A DNA stretch of 64,000 nt, from contig JAJKFL010000010.1 of NCBI GenBank assembly GCA_021186555.1, positions 8,414,585-8,478,584 on the forward strand. Direction: 5' to 3'. Position numbers and translations under genes: made by a program. The DNA is from Reticulitermes speratus (Eukaryota > Arthropoda > Insecta > Blattodea > Rhinotermitidae). Below the pieces are notes generated by a model that saw nothing but the letters and a program-made list of their open reading frames with translations, was not told the DNA's origin and made no database searches. The stretch's first letter is position 1, and every line of letters starts with the position of its first letter. Positions 1 through 10,555 of the stretch are shown here, in pieces.

Positions 1-275
1 CTGCCTAAGCACAACCAAACATGTGACCACGCTCTGTCTCAAAGAGTGCACCTCTGCCTAAGCACAACCAAACATGTGACCACGCTCTGTCTCAAAGAGT
101 GCACCTCTGCCTAAGCACAACCAAACATGTGACCACGCTCTGTCTCAAAGAGTGCACCTCTGCCTAAGCACAACCAAACATGTGACCACGCTCTGTCTCA
201 AAGAGTGCACCTCTGCCTAAGCACAACCAAACATGTGACCACGCTCTGTCTCAAAGAGTGCACCTCTGCCTAAGC
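1..275. repeat. 53-bp tandem array (cut by window start)
   Basis: Five full copies of a 53-bp unit start at 1, 54, 107, 160 and 213, and a 10-base stub of a sixth starts at 266. The copies look identical by eye, which implies recent expansion or homogenisation. Each contains cctaagcacaaccaaacatg and ends aaagagtgcacct. The array runs off the left edge, so its true length is unknown. No ORF of note runs through it. Confidence 0.95.
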
Positions 276-621
276 CCTCTCTTTACAGTCCTGTCCAAGT
301 ATCCTCTGTTCTGCCCTTCCCTACTCTGCTGTTGTGCAATTTGTACCTAAATTTAAAACTCGCTCACACACCCACGCACGCACAGTTTTGTCCTGTATAT
401 AAACGCGTAAGTGGCATTGTGGGTAAGTGCCGGTGTTTCGGATAGGACCAGATATGGGTAAAAGCGACGTGTTCGTCTGGGTGCTGGTGTCCGCCTAATG
501 TCGTCGCTGAAAGGCTAAGTTCCCAACAATTTAACATATGTTTTATGTTAATTTCATGTTGTAACATCCCTGTTGTATAAATATCTCTTTTAATATCTTA
601 TTGCACCGTTTCTTAGGCCTT
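276..621. other. Unassigned spacer
   Basis: Pyrimidine-rich then AT-rich sequence after the tandem array. I see no coding signature, terminal repeat or tRNA-like box; the one short open frame has no recognisable domain. Confidence 0.5.
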
Positions 622-910
622 GCGGCTGGTATAGTGTAGTCGATATAACGACTAGCTACGGGCTGGACGGTCCCAATTTCGAATTCCAGCAGGGCAGCGA
701 GATTTTATATTCTCAAAAAAAGCGTCCAGACAGGTCTGGAACCCACCCAGCGTCGTATTTAATGGGTACCAGGGTTATGTCCCTGGCGGTAAAGTGGCCG
801 AGGGCTGAAGTTGACCACTTGCCTACATCTAGTGCTGAGGTTAAGAATGAGTGGAACTATACTTCTACTCCCTCCATATGTCTTCATGGCGTGGTCAAGC
901 AAAACGTTAT
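622..910 (+). repeat. S3 SINE, diverged copy
   Basis: The head reads ggctggtatagtgtagtcga and goes on to a ctacgggctggacggtcc block, a body with 'aatgggtacc' and 'ggtaaagtggcc', and the family 3' part ending near cttcatggcgtgg. Many substitutions separate it from the copy at 1578, so it is old. The tRNA-like B box is degraded (aatttcgaattcc). Confidence 0.7.
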
Positions 911-1562
911 TTTTTAAATCATTGTTCCTGTAAAGCTCAACGAATTTTCGACAAGCTTAAATAAATTTGGATGCCGACGTACCTGCAAACACACGCACCA
1001 AGCATACTGAAACCACGCGTAGATCTGAAGCTATTTGAATGTCATTATACCCATTTCGTTATTAAGTAGGGATATCCGGACTCTGTTATCAGATATCCTA
1101 TTCAGCTCTATCCGACTGCGTACGAAACCGTTCGTTATCCTGATATAAGAAACGTCCATTTTGTGCATGCAACTCGATCCAAAATGGAGCTGGAAATGGC
1201 AACCTGTCTGTATCGGGGGCAGGCACATGAAGAAAGCAATTTAGACTGTAACATACAATTAAACCTGATTCGATCCATGATTGGAATTTTTACCTACAGG
1301 GTACAAGTATTACACATAAATTATTCACAAAAATAAACTCAACAAATGAGAAACGCCACACAAAAAGGGATCTTCTTTTGCTTGCCGGCAGCCATGACGC
1401 TGTACACATGCTGTCTGCAGGTCGGATTTTGGACATTTCTTCTTTCTGTCCTGAAAATGGAGACAACTCTCCTCCAAACTGTTGGTCAGTCAACATAGTA
1501 CCACAGTCCAGAAGACCAGAAACGTGTGTCGATAAACGTATGTACGAATATATACAGTAGCT
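911..1562. other. Unassigned spacer
   Basis: No recognisable repeat head, terminal inverted repeat or protein domain. Short open frames on both strands overlap one another and look like chance. Confidence 0.5.
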
Positions 1563-1577
1563 ACACACATATACCGT

Positions 1578-1855
1578 GGGCCGGGATAGCGTAGTCGGTA
1601 TAGCGACTCGCTACGGGCTGGACAGTCCGGGGATCGAATCCCGGTGGGGGCGAGATTTTCGGCACCCGTCCAGACCGGCCCTGAGGCCTACCCAGCCTCC
1701 TGTACAATGGGTACCGGGTCGTTCCCGGGGGTAAAGCGGCCGGGACGTGGCGTTGACTACCCACCCCCATCTAGCGCCGAGGTTAAAGAAAGAGTAGAGC
1801 TATACCTCTACTCCCCCTCTGGGCCTTCATGACCTGTTCTAGGGTGAACTCTTTT
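1578..1855 (+). repeat. S3 SINE, best copy
   Basis: A tRNA-like head (A-box region tagcgtagtcggtatagcga, B box ggatcgaatcccgg) is followed by the family body (gtaaagcggccggg, aagaaagagtagagctatac) and ends gttctagggtgaactc. An 11-bp direct repeat acacacatata lies at 1563-1573 and 1856-1866. That is a target-site duplication and shows insertion by retrotransposition. The family is probably moved by a LINE in trans. Confidence 0.85.
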
Positions 1856-2002
1856 ACACACATATAAACACAGAGGGTTTGTGGTGGTACAGAAGTGAGC
1901 ACAGTAGACCGGGCGGAGACGTCGGCCAATGTGCAGTAATGCAGCTATGAGTGGGCTTGTGCATTGTATGGGCGGGTTCTGCTTTAATCTGGACAACTCT
2001 GC

Positions 2003-2004
2003 AA

Positions 2005-2063
<59 letters not shown>
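2003..2063. repeat. (TA)n(GA)n microsatellite
   Basis: About 13 TA units pass into about 15 GA units. It is a compound dinucleotide repeat with no coding content. Confidence 0.95.
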
Positions 2064-2067
<4 letters not shown>

Positions 2068-2089
2068 GCAGCGTTAATTCATCATTTTG

Positions 2090-2369
2090 ATTTAATTACT
2101 AGTCTCTACAAATTTTTCTCAAATATTTCTCGTTCTAAGAAGAATTCAGCGAGGTGTTATCATAAACGTACATAGGTCTTTATGTAAAGTACCGTTACTC
2201 TTGTCAGATTTGAATAAAACTTGAATTTTCTCGACGGACGTTTGAAAAAAATCCTGAATTAACAAATTTCATGAAAGTCCGTCCAGTGGGAGCCGAGTTG
2301 TTCCATGCGAACACACAGACCTGACGAGGCTAATAGCGACACTTTTCGAAATTTTGCGAAACGCGCCTA
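2090..2369 (+). mobile_element. DT1 repeat, 5'-truncated copy
   Basis: Shares long blocks with 21447-21955 and 59637-59970 and, reversed, with 43318-43500 and 56565-56960. Shared blocks include catttctcgttctaa-like sequence, cataggtctttatgtaaagt, ttgaattttctcgac and gagttgttccatgcg. It ends gcgaaacgcgcct, the complement of the left end (aggcgcgttcgc) of the 21447 copy. The family therefore has short terminal inverted repeats and is probably a non-autonomous DNA transposon. Confidence 0.65.
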
Positions 2370-2842
2370 AAACAATTATATAATTATCCTCCCATTTATG
2401 CCTTATCTTCAAATTTGTATTTTCCCTATGCGTTTTCGTCCAGAGCTCTGCCTGTAGCTCTTATTTCCAATGCATGATAATTTAAATTCTGCCACTATCA
2501 CATTCTTGAAGAATGCAGTGTCCTGAGCAGTGACGCCGTGCATTTCGGTAGGAATTTACTGTCGTTCTTCTAGGTCGTTTTATAACTGCTTTTCCTTTTC
2601 ACCTTCCTTCTACTTTGATCTCAGTCGTTTATATTAGGTTGGACGTCAGTATAGGTCATTTGTTAGATTTTGGCCGGTGAAATTTTCAAGCAGGAGGCTA
2701 GGAGCGAGTCACTTGTACAGCGATAGCGCTATCGGATTGGCGGACGAAGCAACACAAATACACTTCCCTTGACACCTCACGTAGAGAGTAGGCCCGTCAG
2801 CCAGGTCTCCTGGGTTTTCCACCAGCCAGCAACTAACGTATG
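2370..2842. other. Unassigned spacer
   Basis: AT-rich start, then mixed composition. No domain, terminal repeat or SINE head recognised. Confidence 0.45.
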
Positions 2843-2850
2843 GTCTATAG

Positions 2851-3333
2851 CAGTGGCTCTCAAACTTTTCGGTCCACCGCCCCTTTGGTTCCATATACAC
2901 ACCTACAGCGCCCCCCTACCTTTTTTAAAAAACATAAATGCGCTTTTGTTTCCACTTTTATTTTATATTTAAAGAATCGTTTAAATAAAATGATAGGAGT
3001 TAAATTTAATGTTTTATGTGTTAATTAATAATTTAAAATTTATTATATTTTTTATGATTAACAATAATTCATCTAGCAATAGTTTATTAAAAAAATAATA
3101 TGTGTTTGAATAAGATTCATAAATTCAAATACTAAGAAATTTAGTTCATTTTTTATTTTTAACACAAAAATTACTTTATTTGAATTTTATTATAAAAATA
3201 AATGCACTACTTGCCTACTAGCTCCCCCCTATGATAATAACAGCGCTCCCTTCCACCTTTCGTAACTATTAGCGCCCACCTCGGTAATCCCAACGCCCCC
3301 CAGGGGGCGGTACCGCCCACTTAGGGAACCCTG
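2851..3333. mobile_element. hAT-type MITE with 8-bp target duplication
   Basis: Begins cagtggctctcaaactttt and ends agggaaccctg, imperfect inverted ends of the style common in hAT elements. The 8-bp sequence gtctatag flanks it exactly at 2843-2850 and 3334-3341, matching the 8-bp duplication made by hAT transposases. The interior is AT-rich, with repeated 'cgcccc' blocks near both ends (gcgcccccct, acgccccccagggggcgg) and no transposase frame. Confidence 0.85.
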
Positions 3334-3341
3334 GTCTATAG

Positions 3342-4328
3342 GATCTTTGTGTATTAATCGGCATTGACATTTTTATGATAAGATGGGATTTACAGGGCGG
3401 TCGGTTGAGTGGATTGACTAGCTGGCCAGTGGTATATCTGAACACCACTCAGGGGAATTTCGGGTCGATAGTCATGTAAGGCACGCTGGCTGGTGGTAAG
3501 ACAATTCCAATACCAACAGAAAAAGTTTTCCAATTTATACTTCAGTTGTTTACTTTTCCGTATTTGGTTTCTTTGACACAAAGACTATTCTCAGAGTTGT
3601 AAAATAATATGTCTGCAGCTTGCACAAGAATGTGAATCGATTTCATAATTAACGTAATTCATACAGTAATTTTAATCACACATTAATACTTACAGCTATC
3701 TAGCCGGTGATAAATTATTTCATGTATTACTCACTTGTTCAATATTTCCTCCTAATGTGTGTATAATCAATTATATATTCACCCTTATCTAATTTTATAT
3801 AATTTTTTCAAATTGGCAATATGTACATTTTTAAGTTCGAAACTGTCACGTATATAATAATTTATAGAACATAAATTGTGCGTCATTCAAATCACAATTA
3901 GAACAGTGATTTTCTGGTCTCAAGTACGACCTGAACTTCCTTAAAAATATTTTAAAAAAATTAGATATATTACCTTTGGTGAAATAACCTTGAGTTAATA
4001 TTTAGTCTTTATTATGTAAGAAAATGAATGTAGTGTAATATTAAGAAAATTACGCAAGGATTTGTTGCTGCCTCGGATGTTAATGTATGTAGAAGCTGAT
4101 TTATGTTACGAATGGGTTGTGTCACCGAAATTTGTTGATGTTGTAGAAATACACAGGCGTGTGTTAAGTCTGCTTTATTTAGCCAGTTAAATGGACATTT
4201 ATTGGGTCCACTGTTTAAATAAATGTTAACCTGTTTAATTTTATGAACTGTAATACGTGTAACAAAGAATTGTGGCGTATCAGTTAAAACTGTATGTAAT
4301 TTGAATATAGTAAGAATAAAATTTGACA
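3342..4328. other. AT-rich spacer
   Basis: Almost one kilobase of AT-rich DNA. The short minus-strand frames in it (for example 4012-4335) have no recognisable domain. I see no repeat family here. Confidence 0.5.
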
Positions 4329-4612
4329 GTGTCATGGCTCAGGCGGTTAGTCGCCGATCTCTCACCGCGGAATCACGGTTTCGATCCCGGGTCATTCCCT
4401 GTGGGATTTGTGGTGGAAAAAGTGACACTGGGACAGGTTTTTTTCCCCCGAGTACTTCGATTTTCCCCTGTCAATTTCATTCCACCGGTGCTCCATTACA
4501 CGGAAAAACGGGAAAAAAATTGCTCATCTTCATCACAGGGTTGCACAATAAGCCTCAAGGCTGCGGTGCGTCCGTAGCATCTGCTGCGGGGCCCTTCACT
4601 AAAAAAAAAAAA
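4329..4612 (+). repeat. S2 SINE with poly-A tail
   Basis: Full-length copy. The head has gctcaggcggttagtcgcc and a B-box-like tttcgatcccggg, then tgtgggatttgtggtgga, a body with ttcattccaccggtgctcc, the block cttcatcacagggttgcac, and ends gcggggcccttcact plus a 12-base A run. Short open frames across it are SINE sequence, not genes. Confidence 0.85.
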
Positions 4613-4816
4613 CTTGGACATGCGTCTGTCAGCACAGAACTGTGTAATGCAACGTGACTGTTGTGCAGTTAGGATTCAAATTTGATGTGCCGCTTCGTGG
4701 TAACATTGAGAAACGCTGTCATTGTCTGTCTGTAAGTTAATCATGCCATATCCTGAACATGTCGTCACTATCAGCTATTAATGCAGGATAAGCTGCGATT
4801 TCGTAGTATCATAGTG

Positions 4817-5246
4817 CAGTGGTATTCAACCTGGGGTACGTGTAGACATCTTAGGGGGTACGTAAAATAAAAAAAAAATACGTTATTTCATGATAAACAC
4901 TGAATAATCAGGGCCAGATTTAGGGTTAGCCACAAGAGACCTGGACGTAAGGACATGCGATTTGGGAGCGCCATTCTCTCTTTCTCTCTCTTTCTCTCTC
5001 TCTCCTTTATGCGATTCTTATCTGGGCGGCTAGTTTAATTTTATTCCACATAGTGCATATAATATATTTGTTATTTAATAGCTTGATTATCTTTTTTTTT
5101 ATTTAAAACTTATTATTTAAGACATTATTTTAGATGTAATTATAGACTATGTATAACTTGAATTATGCACCAACAACTTTGGGGGTACAAAGTTGAAGAG
5201 AAATTATGTGTGGGGGTACGCGAACAAAAAAGGTTGAATACAACTG
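4817..5246. mobile_element. hAT-like MITE
   Basis: Terminal inverted repeats cagtggtattcaacctgggg and (right end) aggttgaatacaactg face each other, and both have 'ggggtacg' just inside. No matching 8-bp flank is visible (tcatagtg versus gtctaggt), so the ends or flanks have decayed or the limits are slightly off. The interior holds a CT microsatellite near 4977-5005. Confidence 0.6.
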
Positions 5247-5317
5247 GTCTAGGTATGACTGGCGGCCTAACAACATGCAGTCTTTGTGCAGTAGGCCTGT
5301 TCAACCTTGTAGTTCAC

Positions 5318-5565
5318 GGGTCTGCAACACGCGGCCCTCCATTTTGTATTATGCGACTCGCTGTCGCATCTGTAAATGGCGTATATACTATACAATTACA
5401 CAATTTAGGCGCTTACGTATGCCACTTAATACTATGTTTTCACGTGCGGTCCGCGAACCAGCCCACAATAACAGATGCGGTCCTTTGCCATAACAAGTTT
5501 GGGCGCCCATATTCTATGAGGTGTGGGTACATTCGACAAAATTTGGCCTGCATGCGGGCAACGTG
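5318..5565. mobile_element. Possible hAT relic
   Basis: 'gggtctgcaacacgcggccc' at the left and 'ggcctgcatgcgggcaacg' at the right resemble degraded inverted hAT ends. A similar phrase occurs near 40800. No target duplication is visible, and the two forward frames across it carry no domain. Confidence 0.35.
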
Positions 5566-5689
5566 AAATTCAATACACGAAATTAAGAATTAATAAATAT
5601 GTGTATATTTACATGTATTAGTTTAACTGTGTGTGTTTTATATACATTATGTGCAATGAAAAATGTACTGGTAGTAAAATGAAAAACAT

Positions 5690-6165
5690 AACTAACTAAA
5701 CTAACTACATGGAGCACAGTCCTTCTTGAGAAGCTAACAGGTCCTCAGCTAGTCAAGAAATTCCCCGCATTTTATGGAACCCGAAGGTTCATTACTGCAT
5801 TCACAAGAGCCCGCCACCTGTCCCTATCCTGAGCCATATCAATCCAGTCCATGCCCCCCCCCATTCCACTTCTTGAAGATCCATTTTAATATTATCCTCC
5901 CATCTACACCTGGGTCTTCCAAGTGGTCTCCTTCCGTCAGGTCTCCCCACCAAAATCCTGTATGCACCTCTCCCCTCCCCATACGTGCTACATGCCCCAC
6001 CCACCTCATTCTTCTTGATTTGATCACCCGAATAATATTTGGTGATGAGTACAGACAGTTAAGTTCCTCGTTATGTAGTCTTCTCCATTCCCCTGTTACC
6101 TCGTCTCTCTTAGACCCAAATATCCCCCTCAGCGCCCTATTTTCGAACACCCTCAGCAAAAGGAA
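5690..6165 (-). mobile_element. LN1 non-LTR retrotransposon, 3' end
   Basis: Read on the minus strand, this encodes the C-terminal tail of a LINE reverse-transcriptase ORF: blocks such as [15 protein letters not shown] and LEDPGVDGR, in two overlapping frames because of a frameshift. A 3' part follows, ending in the family signature, seen here reversed as 'taactacatggagcacagtcc'. A possible target duplication gaaaaacata lies on both sides. It is a 5'-truncated dead copy. Confidence 0.75.
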
Positions 6166-6260
6166 AAACATATAAAATGCATAATATAAAATGCAATTTA
6201 CAACCTAGGATATGGTTCCGCTGTTGTTAGCATATTTTTACAAAATTAGTTAATAAAGTA

Positions 6261-6532
6261 GCCGATCCCAGTGGCCGTGCGGTCTAAGGCGTGGGTCTTC
6301 GACCTCTCGCTTGCTAGGATCGTGGGTTCGAATCCCACCGGGGGCATGGATGTTTGTCTGTTGTGAGTGTTTGTGTGTTGTTGTCAGGTAGAGGCCTCTG
6401 CGACGAGCCGATCCCTCGTCCAGAGGAGTCCTACCGACTGTGGTGTGTCTCTCAGTGTGATCAAAAGAATTTCCAACCTCGACACTGAAACGGGAAATCC
6501 GGAGTAGGTAGAAGAGGACGACTAAAAAAATG
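6261..6532 (+). repeat. S1 SINE with 13-bp target duplication
   Basis: The tRNA-like head (gtggccgtgcggtctaagg, B box gggttcgaatccc) is followed by gcatggatgtttgtctg, a caggtagaggcctctgcgac block and gaggagtcctaccgactgtg. The flanking repeat agttaataaagta at 6248-6260 and 6533-6545 fixes both ends. The tail is gactaaaaaaatg rather than a long A run. Confidence 0.9.
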
Positions 6533-6747
6533 AGTTAATAAAGTAATTATGTCTCCAACAGTAAACAGCTGATAAATTTTCAGAATTTCAAGGGCGTTCT
6601 GTCGCGGCTGTGCCAGGGAAAGTGTTGAAACACGTTGTTATTTCAAATGTCTCCACGGGCAACACAGGGCCATGTCGCGGACAACAGGTTGCCTTCCAGC
6701 TATGGTATAGCAAGCCTGCTGTGTAGAAACTACTGTTTGACATCCGC

Positions 6748-6985
6748 GCTCTTCTGGGAACTTACGTAGTATAGAATTTTAGTTTCTTACCGACGTTTCT
6801 GTACAACCTACCGGTCCTATCTTCAAGAGTCAAGCAGTCCAAGAAGAACTTGCTGTTTTACCCCTGAAGATGGGACCAATAGGTTGTCCTGAAACGTCGG
6901 TTATAAATTATCATTCTACGCTGTATAAAATTCCAGAAGAGGGCAGATCTCATTTACACCTCGGCGGAAGACTAAAGTCAAGCAA
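6748..6985. mobile_element. H2 foldback element
   Basis: Two inverted arms: ctcttctgggaac...ccgacgtttctg, and ctgaaacgtcgg...ttccagaagaggg. The right arm contains the ribozyme-like core 'ctgaagatgggacc...tgaaacgtcgg' (6850-6896). The 3' part ends cggcggaagactaaagtca, as in other copies. It is non-coding. Confidence 0.7.
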
Positions 6986-7045
6986 ACTGACTTTGATAAA
7001 TTAGTCTAGAAGGCCTACTTGCGAGCTTTCACCTTTCGCCATGTA

Positions 7046-7510
7046 GTTCTGGAATGTTACGCGGCGTAGGTTGGCAGATGTTTACCGACGTTTCGGGACA
7101 GCCTGTCGGTTCCACCTGTAAGAGTCAAAGGTAAAGGTATAGGTAAAGCAATCCCGTTACAGGCCTGGACAGGATTTTAGGGTTCCATGAATTTGAGGCT
7201 CCCAGATTTCAAGACAATCGGCACATGAAGGTGGTAAGGTTGTCAGCCCTACGCACCGGCCGCCTTTACCCCCCCCCCCCCCCAAGGAAATATCCCTGGT
7301 ACTTATTTCTGTTAGAGGCTGAGTCGACCCCAGGATTATGTCAGTGAAAAATTCGAATGACACTATCGGAATCGAACCTGCGACCTTCCGGCTTGTAGCA
7401 CACTGTGCCACCGCTTGACCCCCTCTTTAAGGGTCAAAGTGTCCCGAAACTTCGGTAACCAGCTGCCAACGTACGCCGCGTAACATCCCAGAAGAGCGAA
7501 CACCTAAACT
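7046..7510. mobile_element. H2 foldback element split by an S5 SINE
   Basis: Left arm 7046-7128 (gttacgcggcgtagg, ccgacgtttcgggacagcc) and right arm 7427-7510 (ctttaagggtcaaagtgtcccgaaac, cgccgcgtaacatcccagaag) are inverted copies. They are interrupted exactly at the central 'gtcaaag' by the S5 copy. Confidence 0.65.
7129..7426 (-). repeat. S5 SINE inside an H2 element
   Basis: On the minus strand the head includes a B-box-like 'aggttcgattccg' and then the family body (tgggtcgactcagcctc, gtacccagg-like block, cttcatgtgccgattgtc). Flanking direct repeats 'taagagtcaaag' and 'taagggtcaaag' mark the insertion. A C run (about 7268-7283) sits inside. Confidence 0.75.
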
Positions 7511-7884
7511 CTGTTCCCTGCTTGGTATTATAACCTTACTGATTCCTGATGCTGCAAATAACTTTGACGTATCAAGTGCATGTACTACAGTATATGTACC
7601 TAGATCAGTCGTAGTTACCTAAAACTAACCTATCAGCCTATTAACCCTTTAAGGACAAAAAGTGTTCTGTTTATTTAAAGACCCAGCCCGTACCGCACAG
7701 TAAACACTCTCCAACTCGGTTATAAAAACCAGTCACTTAGTTTTACATTGGACCAAAGTCGCTGTTTGTTCTGAGATCCATATGAAAACACATAAATACA
7801 ATCTGTAAGTAGAATTTAAGATTTTTGGGTCTTAAATCTGATGGTACATAACGTAACCATTGGGTCTGAAAGGGTTAATTTAAG
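7511..7884. other. Unassigned spacer
   Basis: No recognisable family or coding region; ordinary AT-leaning sequence before the LN2 fragment. Confidence 0.4.
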
Positions 7885-8682
7885 ATCCATAACGTGGACA
7901 CTTCGGAAAATGGATCAGAAGTATCTGGAAAGTTTTGAAATGTGGTGCTGGAGAAGAATGGAGATCAGTTGGACCGATCGTGTGAGAAATGAAGAAGTAT
8001 TACACAGAGTCAAGGAGGAGAGGAATATCGTACATACAATAAAAAGAAGAAAGGCTAACTGGATTGGTCACATCTTGCGTAGGAACTGCCTTCTGAAACA
8101 CGTGATTGAAGGAAAGTTAGAAGGAAGGATATAAGTGACGGGAAGACGAGGGAGAAGACGTAAGCAGCTGCTGGATGACCTTAAGGAAAAGAGAAGATAC
8201 TGGAAATTGAAAGAGGAAGCACTAGATCGCACCCTGTGGAGAACTCGCTTTGGAAGAGGCTACGGACCTGTCGTAAGACAGACTACAGAATGAAGAGGCT
8301 ACGGACCTGTCGTAAGACAGACTACAGAATGAAGAGGCTACGGACCTGTCGTAAGACAGACTACAGAATGAAGAGGCTACGGACCTGTCGTAAGACAGAC
8401 TGCAGAATGAAGAGGCTACGGACCTGTCGTAAGACAGACTGCAGAATGAAGAGGCTACGAACCTGTCGTAAGACAGACTACAGAATGAAGAGGCTACGGA
8501 CCTGTCGTAAGACAGACTACAGAATGAGAGGCTATGACCTGTCGTAAGATAGACTACAGAATGAAGAGGCTACGGACCTGTCGTAAGACAGACTACAGAA
8601 TGAAGAGGCTACGGACCTGTCGTAAGACAGACTACAGAATGAAGAGGCTACGGACCTGTCGTAAGACAGACTGCAGAATGAT
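7885..8682 (+). mobile_element. LN2 non-LTR retrotransposon 3' end with expanded tail
   Basis: Encodes the end of a LINE ORF: TWTLRKMDQKYLESFEMWCW, then NEEVLHRVKEERNIVHTI, then RRKANWIGHILRRNCLLKH. A stop at 8132 and frameshifts show it is dead. Downstream, the last 39 bp of the element has expanded into an array. Other copies lie at 28226-28688, 52425-52745 (-), 54726-54866 and 61345-61640 (-). No open reading frame upstream provides a full polymerase, so the copy is 5'-truncated. Confidence 0.8.
8253..8680 (+). repeat. 39-bp VNTR at LN2 3' end (about 11 copies)
   Basis: The unit gaagaggctacggacctgtc plus gtaagacagactacagaat repeats head to tail about 11 times, with one copy shortened near 8526. 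As 39 bp is 13 codons without a stop in one frame, a repetitive ORF (KRLRTCRKTDYRM units) appears. This is an artefact of the repeat, not evidence for a gene. Confidence 0.92.
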
Positions 8683-8690
8683 AAATGACA

Positions 8691-9308
8691 GTATCGTCTA
8701 CACTTGTTCTAAATTTCCCAGTGCTCTCTTTCCTTCGGCTTTGCCTACCAAAATTTTGTATGCACTTCTCTGCTATGCGTGATACATACCCCCCCCCCCC
8801 CCCCAATCTCATCCACCTCAAGGGAGGGTATGACAATGTGAAAATTTTGCAAACACAAACCGTCGGCGTCTGTGCAAGATACATGCTGATCACATGTTCT
8901 TATTTGCCAACAGAATCTCTTTGACGTCGCATGCCGTGGCTCTTGTTCAGTGTAATTACCATGTAAGATCTGCTCTCCCCCATTATTACCATCTCATTGT
9001 TCTGCCTGTCCGTCCATCCGTTTGTCCGGAATATAATTAGATGATGACCCTTATGATGAGGTTGAATGCTGCTAACACTGAAGTCCCCTACAGACGAGGC
9101 CACTATTGAAACCTGCCTTAAACGAAATCTGTGCATAACAGAAATCTGTGTGTAAACGGAAAACTTTTATAGTCTCGAGGATCCAGAATTCAAGTACCTG
9201 TACGAAACGAAACCTGCATGAAGAATTTCAGCCCCATTGTGGCTCTGTTGTAATTAGGTTTCACTGTACGTATAGGCCTATATATGTTACAGTCATGGCT
9301 AGACTGGA
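8691..9308. other. Unassigned spacer with C run
   Basis: Contains a C run (about 8790-8804). No recognisable coding domain or family. Confidence 0.4.
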
Positions 9309-9583
9309 GCTGGAATGGCGTAGTTGGTATAATGATTGGGCTAGGGGCTGGACGATGCGGGGTTTAAATCCCGGCGGGAGCAAGACGTTTTCTCTTCCTC
9401 AAAACGTACAGACCGTATCTGCAGCCCACCCTGTCTCTATTCCAATGGGTATCGGTTTCTTTCTTGGGATAAAAGGACAGAGGCTTGAAGTTGACTAGCG
9501 AGGAGGTTAAGAATTATTGGAGCTATGCCTCCACTCCCCTTATATGCGTTCATGGCGTGAGCAGGGAAAACTGTACCTTTACC
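9309..9583 (+). repeat. S3 SINE, diverged
   Basis: The head reads gctggaatggcgtagttgg, then ggggctggacgatgcggg, a body with 'ccaatgggtatcgg' and 'gataaaaggacagaggcttg', and the 3' part 'gcgttcatggcgtgagc'. It is immediately followed by a reversed S1 SINE. Confidence 0.7.
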
Positions 9584-9584
9584 A

Positions 9585-9854
9585 GGACTTTTTTTTTCCT
9601 ATGGCTCGACAGCCCCTTAGGGGGCCTAGGCCTCGTCATTTTACGACGCTTCACGATCACACACAGACACACCACGTTCGGTAGGACTCCTCTGGACGAG
9701 TGATCAGCCCGTCGCAGAGACCTCTACCTGACAACACACAACACTCACAGCAGACAGACATCCATGCCCCCGGTGGGATTCGAACCCACGATCCTAGTAA
9801 TAAACGAGCGGCCGCAGACCTACGCCTTAGACCGCGCGGCCACTGGCATCGGCT
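9585..9854 (-). repeat. S1 SINE
   Basis: A reversed full-length copy. The poly-A tail (T run at 9589) comes first, then gaggactcc-type body, and the head with B box gggattcgaacccac ends at catcggc. The 8-bp flank taccagga occurs at 9577-9584 and 9855-9862, so it inserted into the tail of the preceding S3 copy. Confidence 0.85.
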
Positions 9855-10227
9855 TACCAGGATATACTATTACAAAATAATCTTCTTAGTAATAAAAATT
9901 AATCGAAGTTAAATTTGAGGTTGTAATGTTGGTGTCTGTGAAGATAGGACACCGTCGTCTGGGATGTGGGTGGATGTGAACAGACGTTTCACAGGAATAT
10001 GCTTGCCGAGGTAATTACGTGAAGATGGAGGCAGTACGTACGTCTGAAACCTCGACACGTATCCATCAGGGTACTCGGGGTGACATGTCACACGAGAATT
10101 GTCTTCAGAAATCATACTGTTTAACAGATACTGAGTTATTTAACGACTCATACCGCGCATGTTCTTACAGTTAATACATCAACCAATTTTTGCACTTAAT
10201 AACATACATTCAAGAACTAGTATAAAA

Positions 10228-10266
10228 CTCCTACGTGTTTCGGCACCGGGGTGCCATCATCAGGGA
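10228..10266 (-). ncRNA. Hammerhead-ribozyme-like motif (left arm)
   Basis: Read on the minus strand: CTGATGA, then one extra T, then the hairpin GGCACC/GGTGCC, then GAAAC, then acgtaGG. All conserved core positions of a type I hammerhead (CUGANGA, GAAA, A15.1, U16.1, non-G at the cleavage site) can be placed. The extra U after CUGAUGA is atypical. The call is from pattern only. Confidence 0.4.
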
Positions 10267-10476
10267 TTTATTCAGAACAAAGGCGTACAAGCCCAACACG
10301 TTATACGTATTGTGTCGCTGTGAACGGCTCATTGTTAATATCAAAACAATGTAATTTTATGATTATTAACTTTGTGTATTTTAGAATCCTAATATTTAAA
10401 TATATTAATCATTCCAGTAAGGGCGACACGGTACCTAGATTAGCTGTTGGCCTTGTTCTCCTTTGTTCTGAATAAA

Positions 10477-10515
10477 TCCTTGATGATGGCACCCTGATGT
10501 CGAAACATGTAGGAG
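10477..10515 (+). ncRNA. Degraded hammerhead-like motif (right arm)
   Basis: The mirror of the motif at 10228, but the core reads TTGATGA, so the catalytic C is changed to T, and stem II has mispairs (ggca...tgtc). GAAACATGTAGG is retained. It is predicted inactive if the family is ribozyme-derived. Confidence 0.35.
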
Positions 10516-10555
10516 TTTTATACGTGTTCTTGAATTATTTTATTAAGTGCATATG

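Noticed and set aside
1-275. CRISPR array
   Set aside because: The 53-bp units are contiguous without unique spacers, and the sequence is clearly eukaryotic.
1578-1660. True tRNA genes at the many A-box/B-box heads (S1-S6)
   Set aside because: The heads do not fold as complete tRNAs ending in an acceptor stem, and all are followed by conserved SINE bodies and, often, target duplications.
5801-6171. Overlapping ORFs on both strands as host genes
   Set aside because: They are the LN1 LINE tail read in several frames; the same protein text recurs at 19974, 46507 and elsewhere.
8236-8782. Repetitive ORFs (KRLRTCRKTDYRM units)
   Set aside because: Out of frame with the LINE protein and wholly explained by the 39-bp tail repeat.
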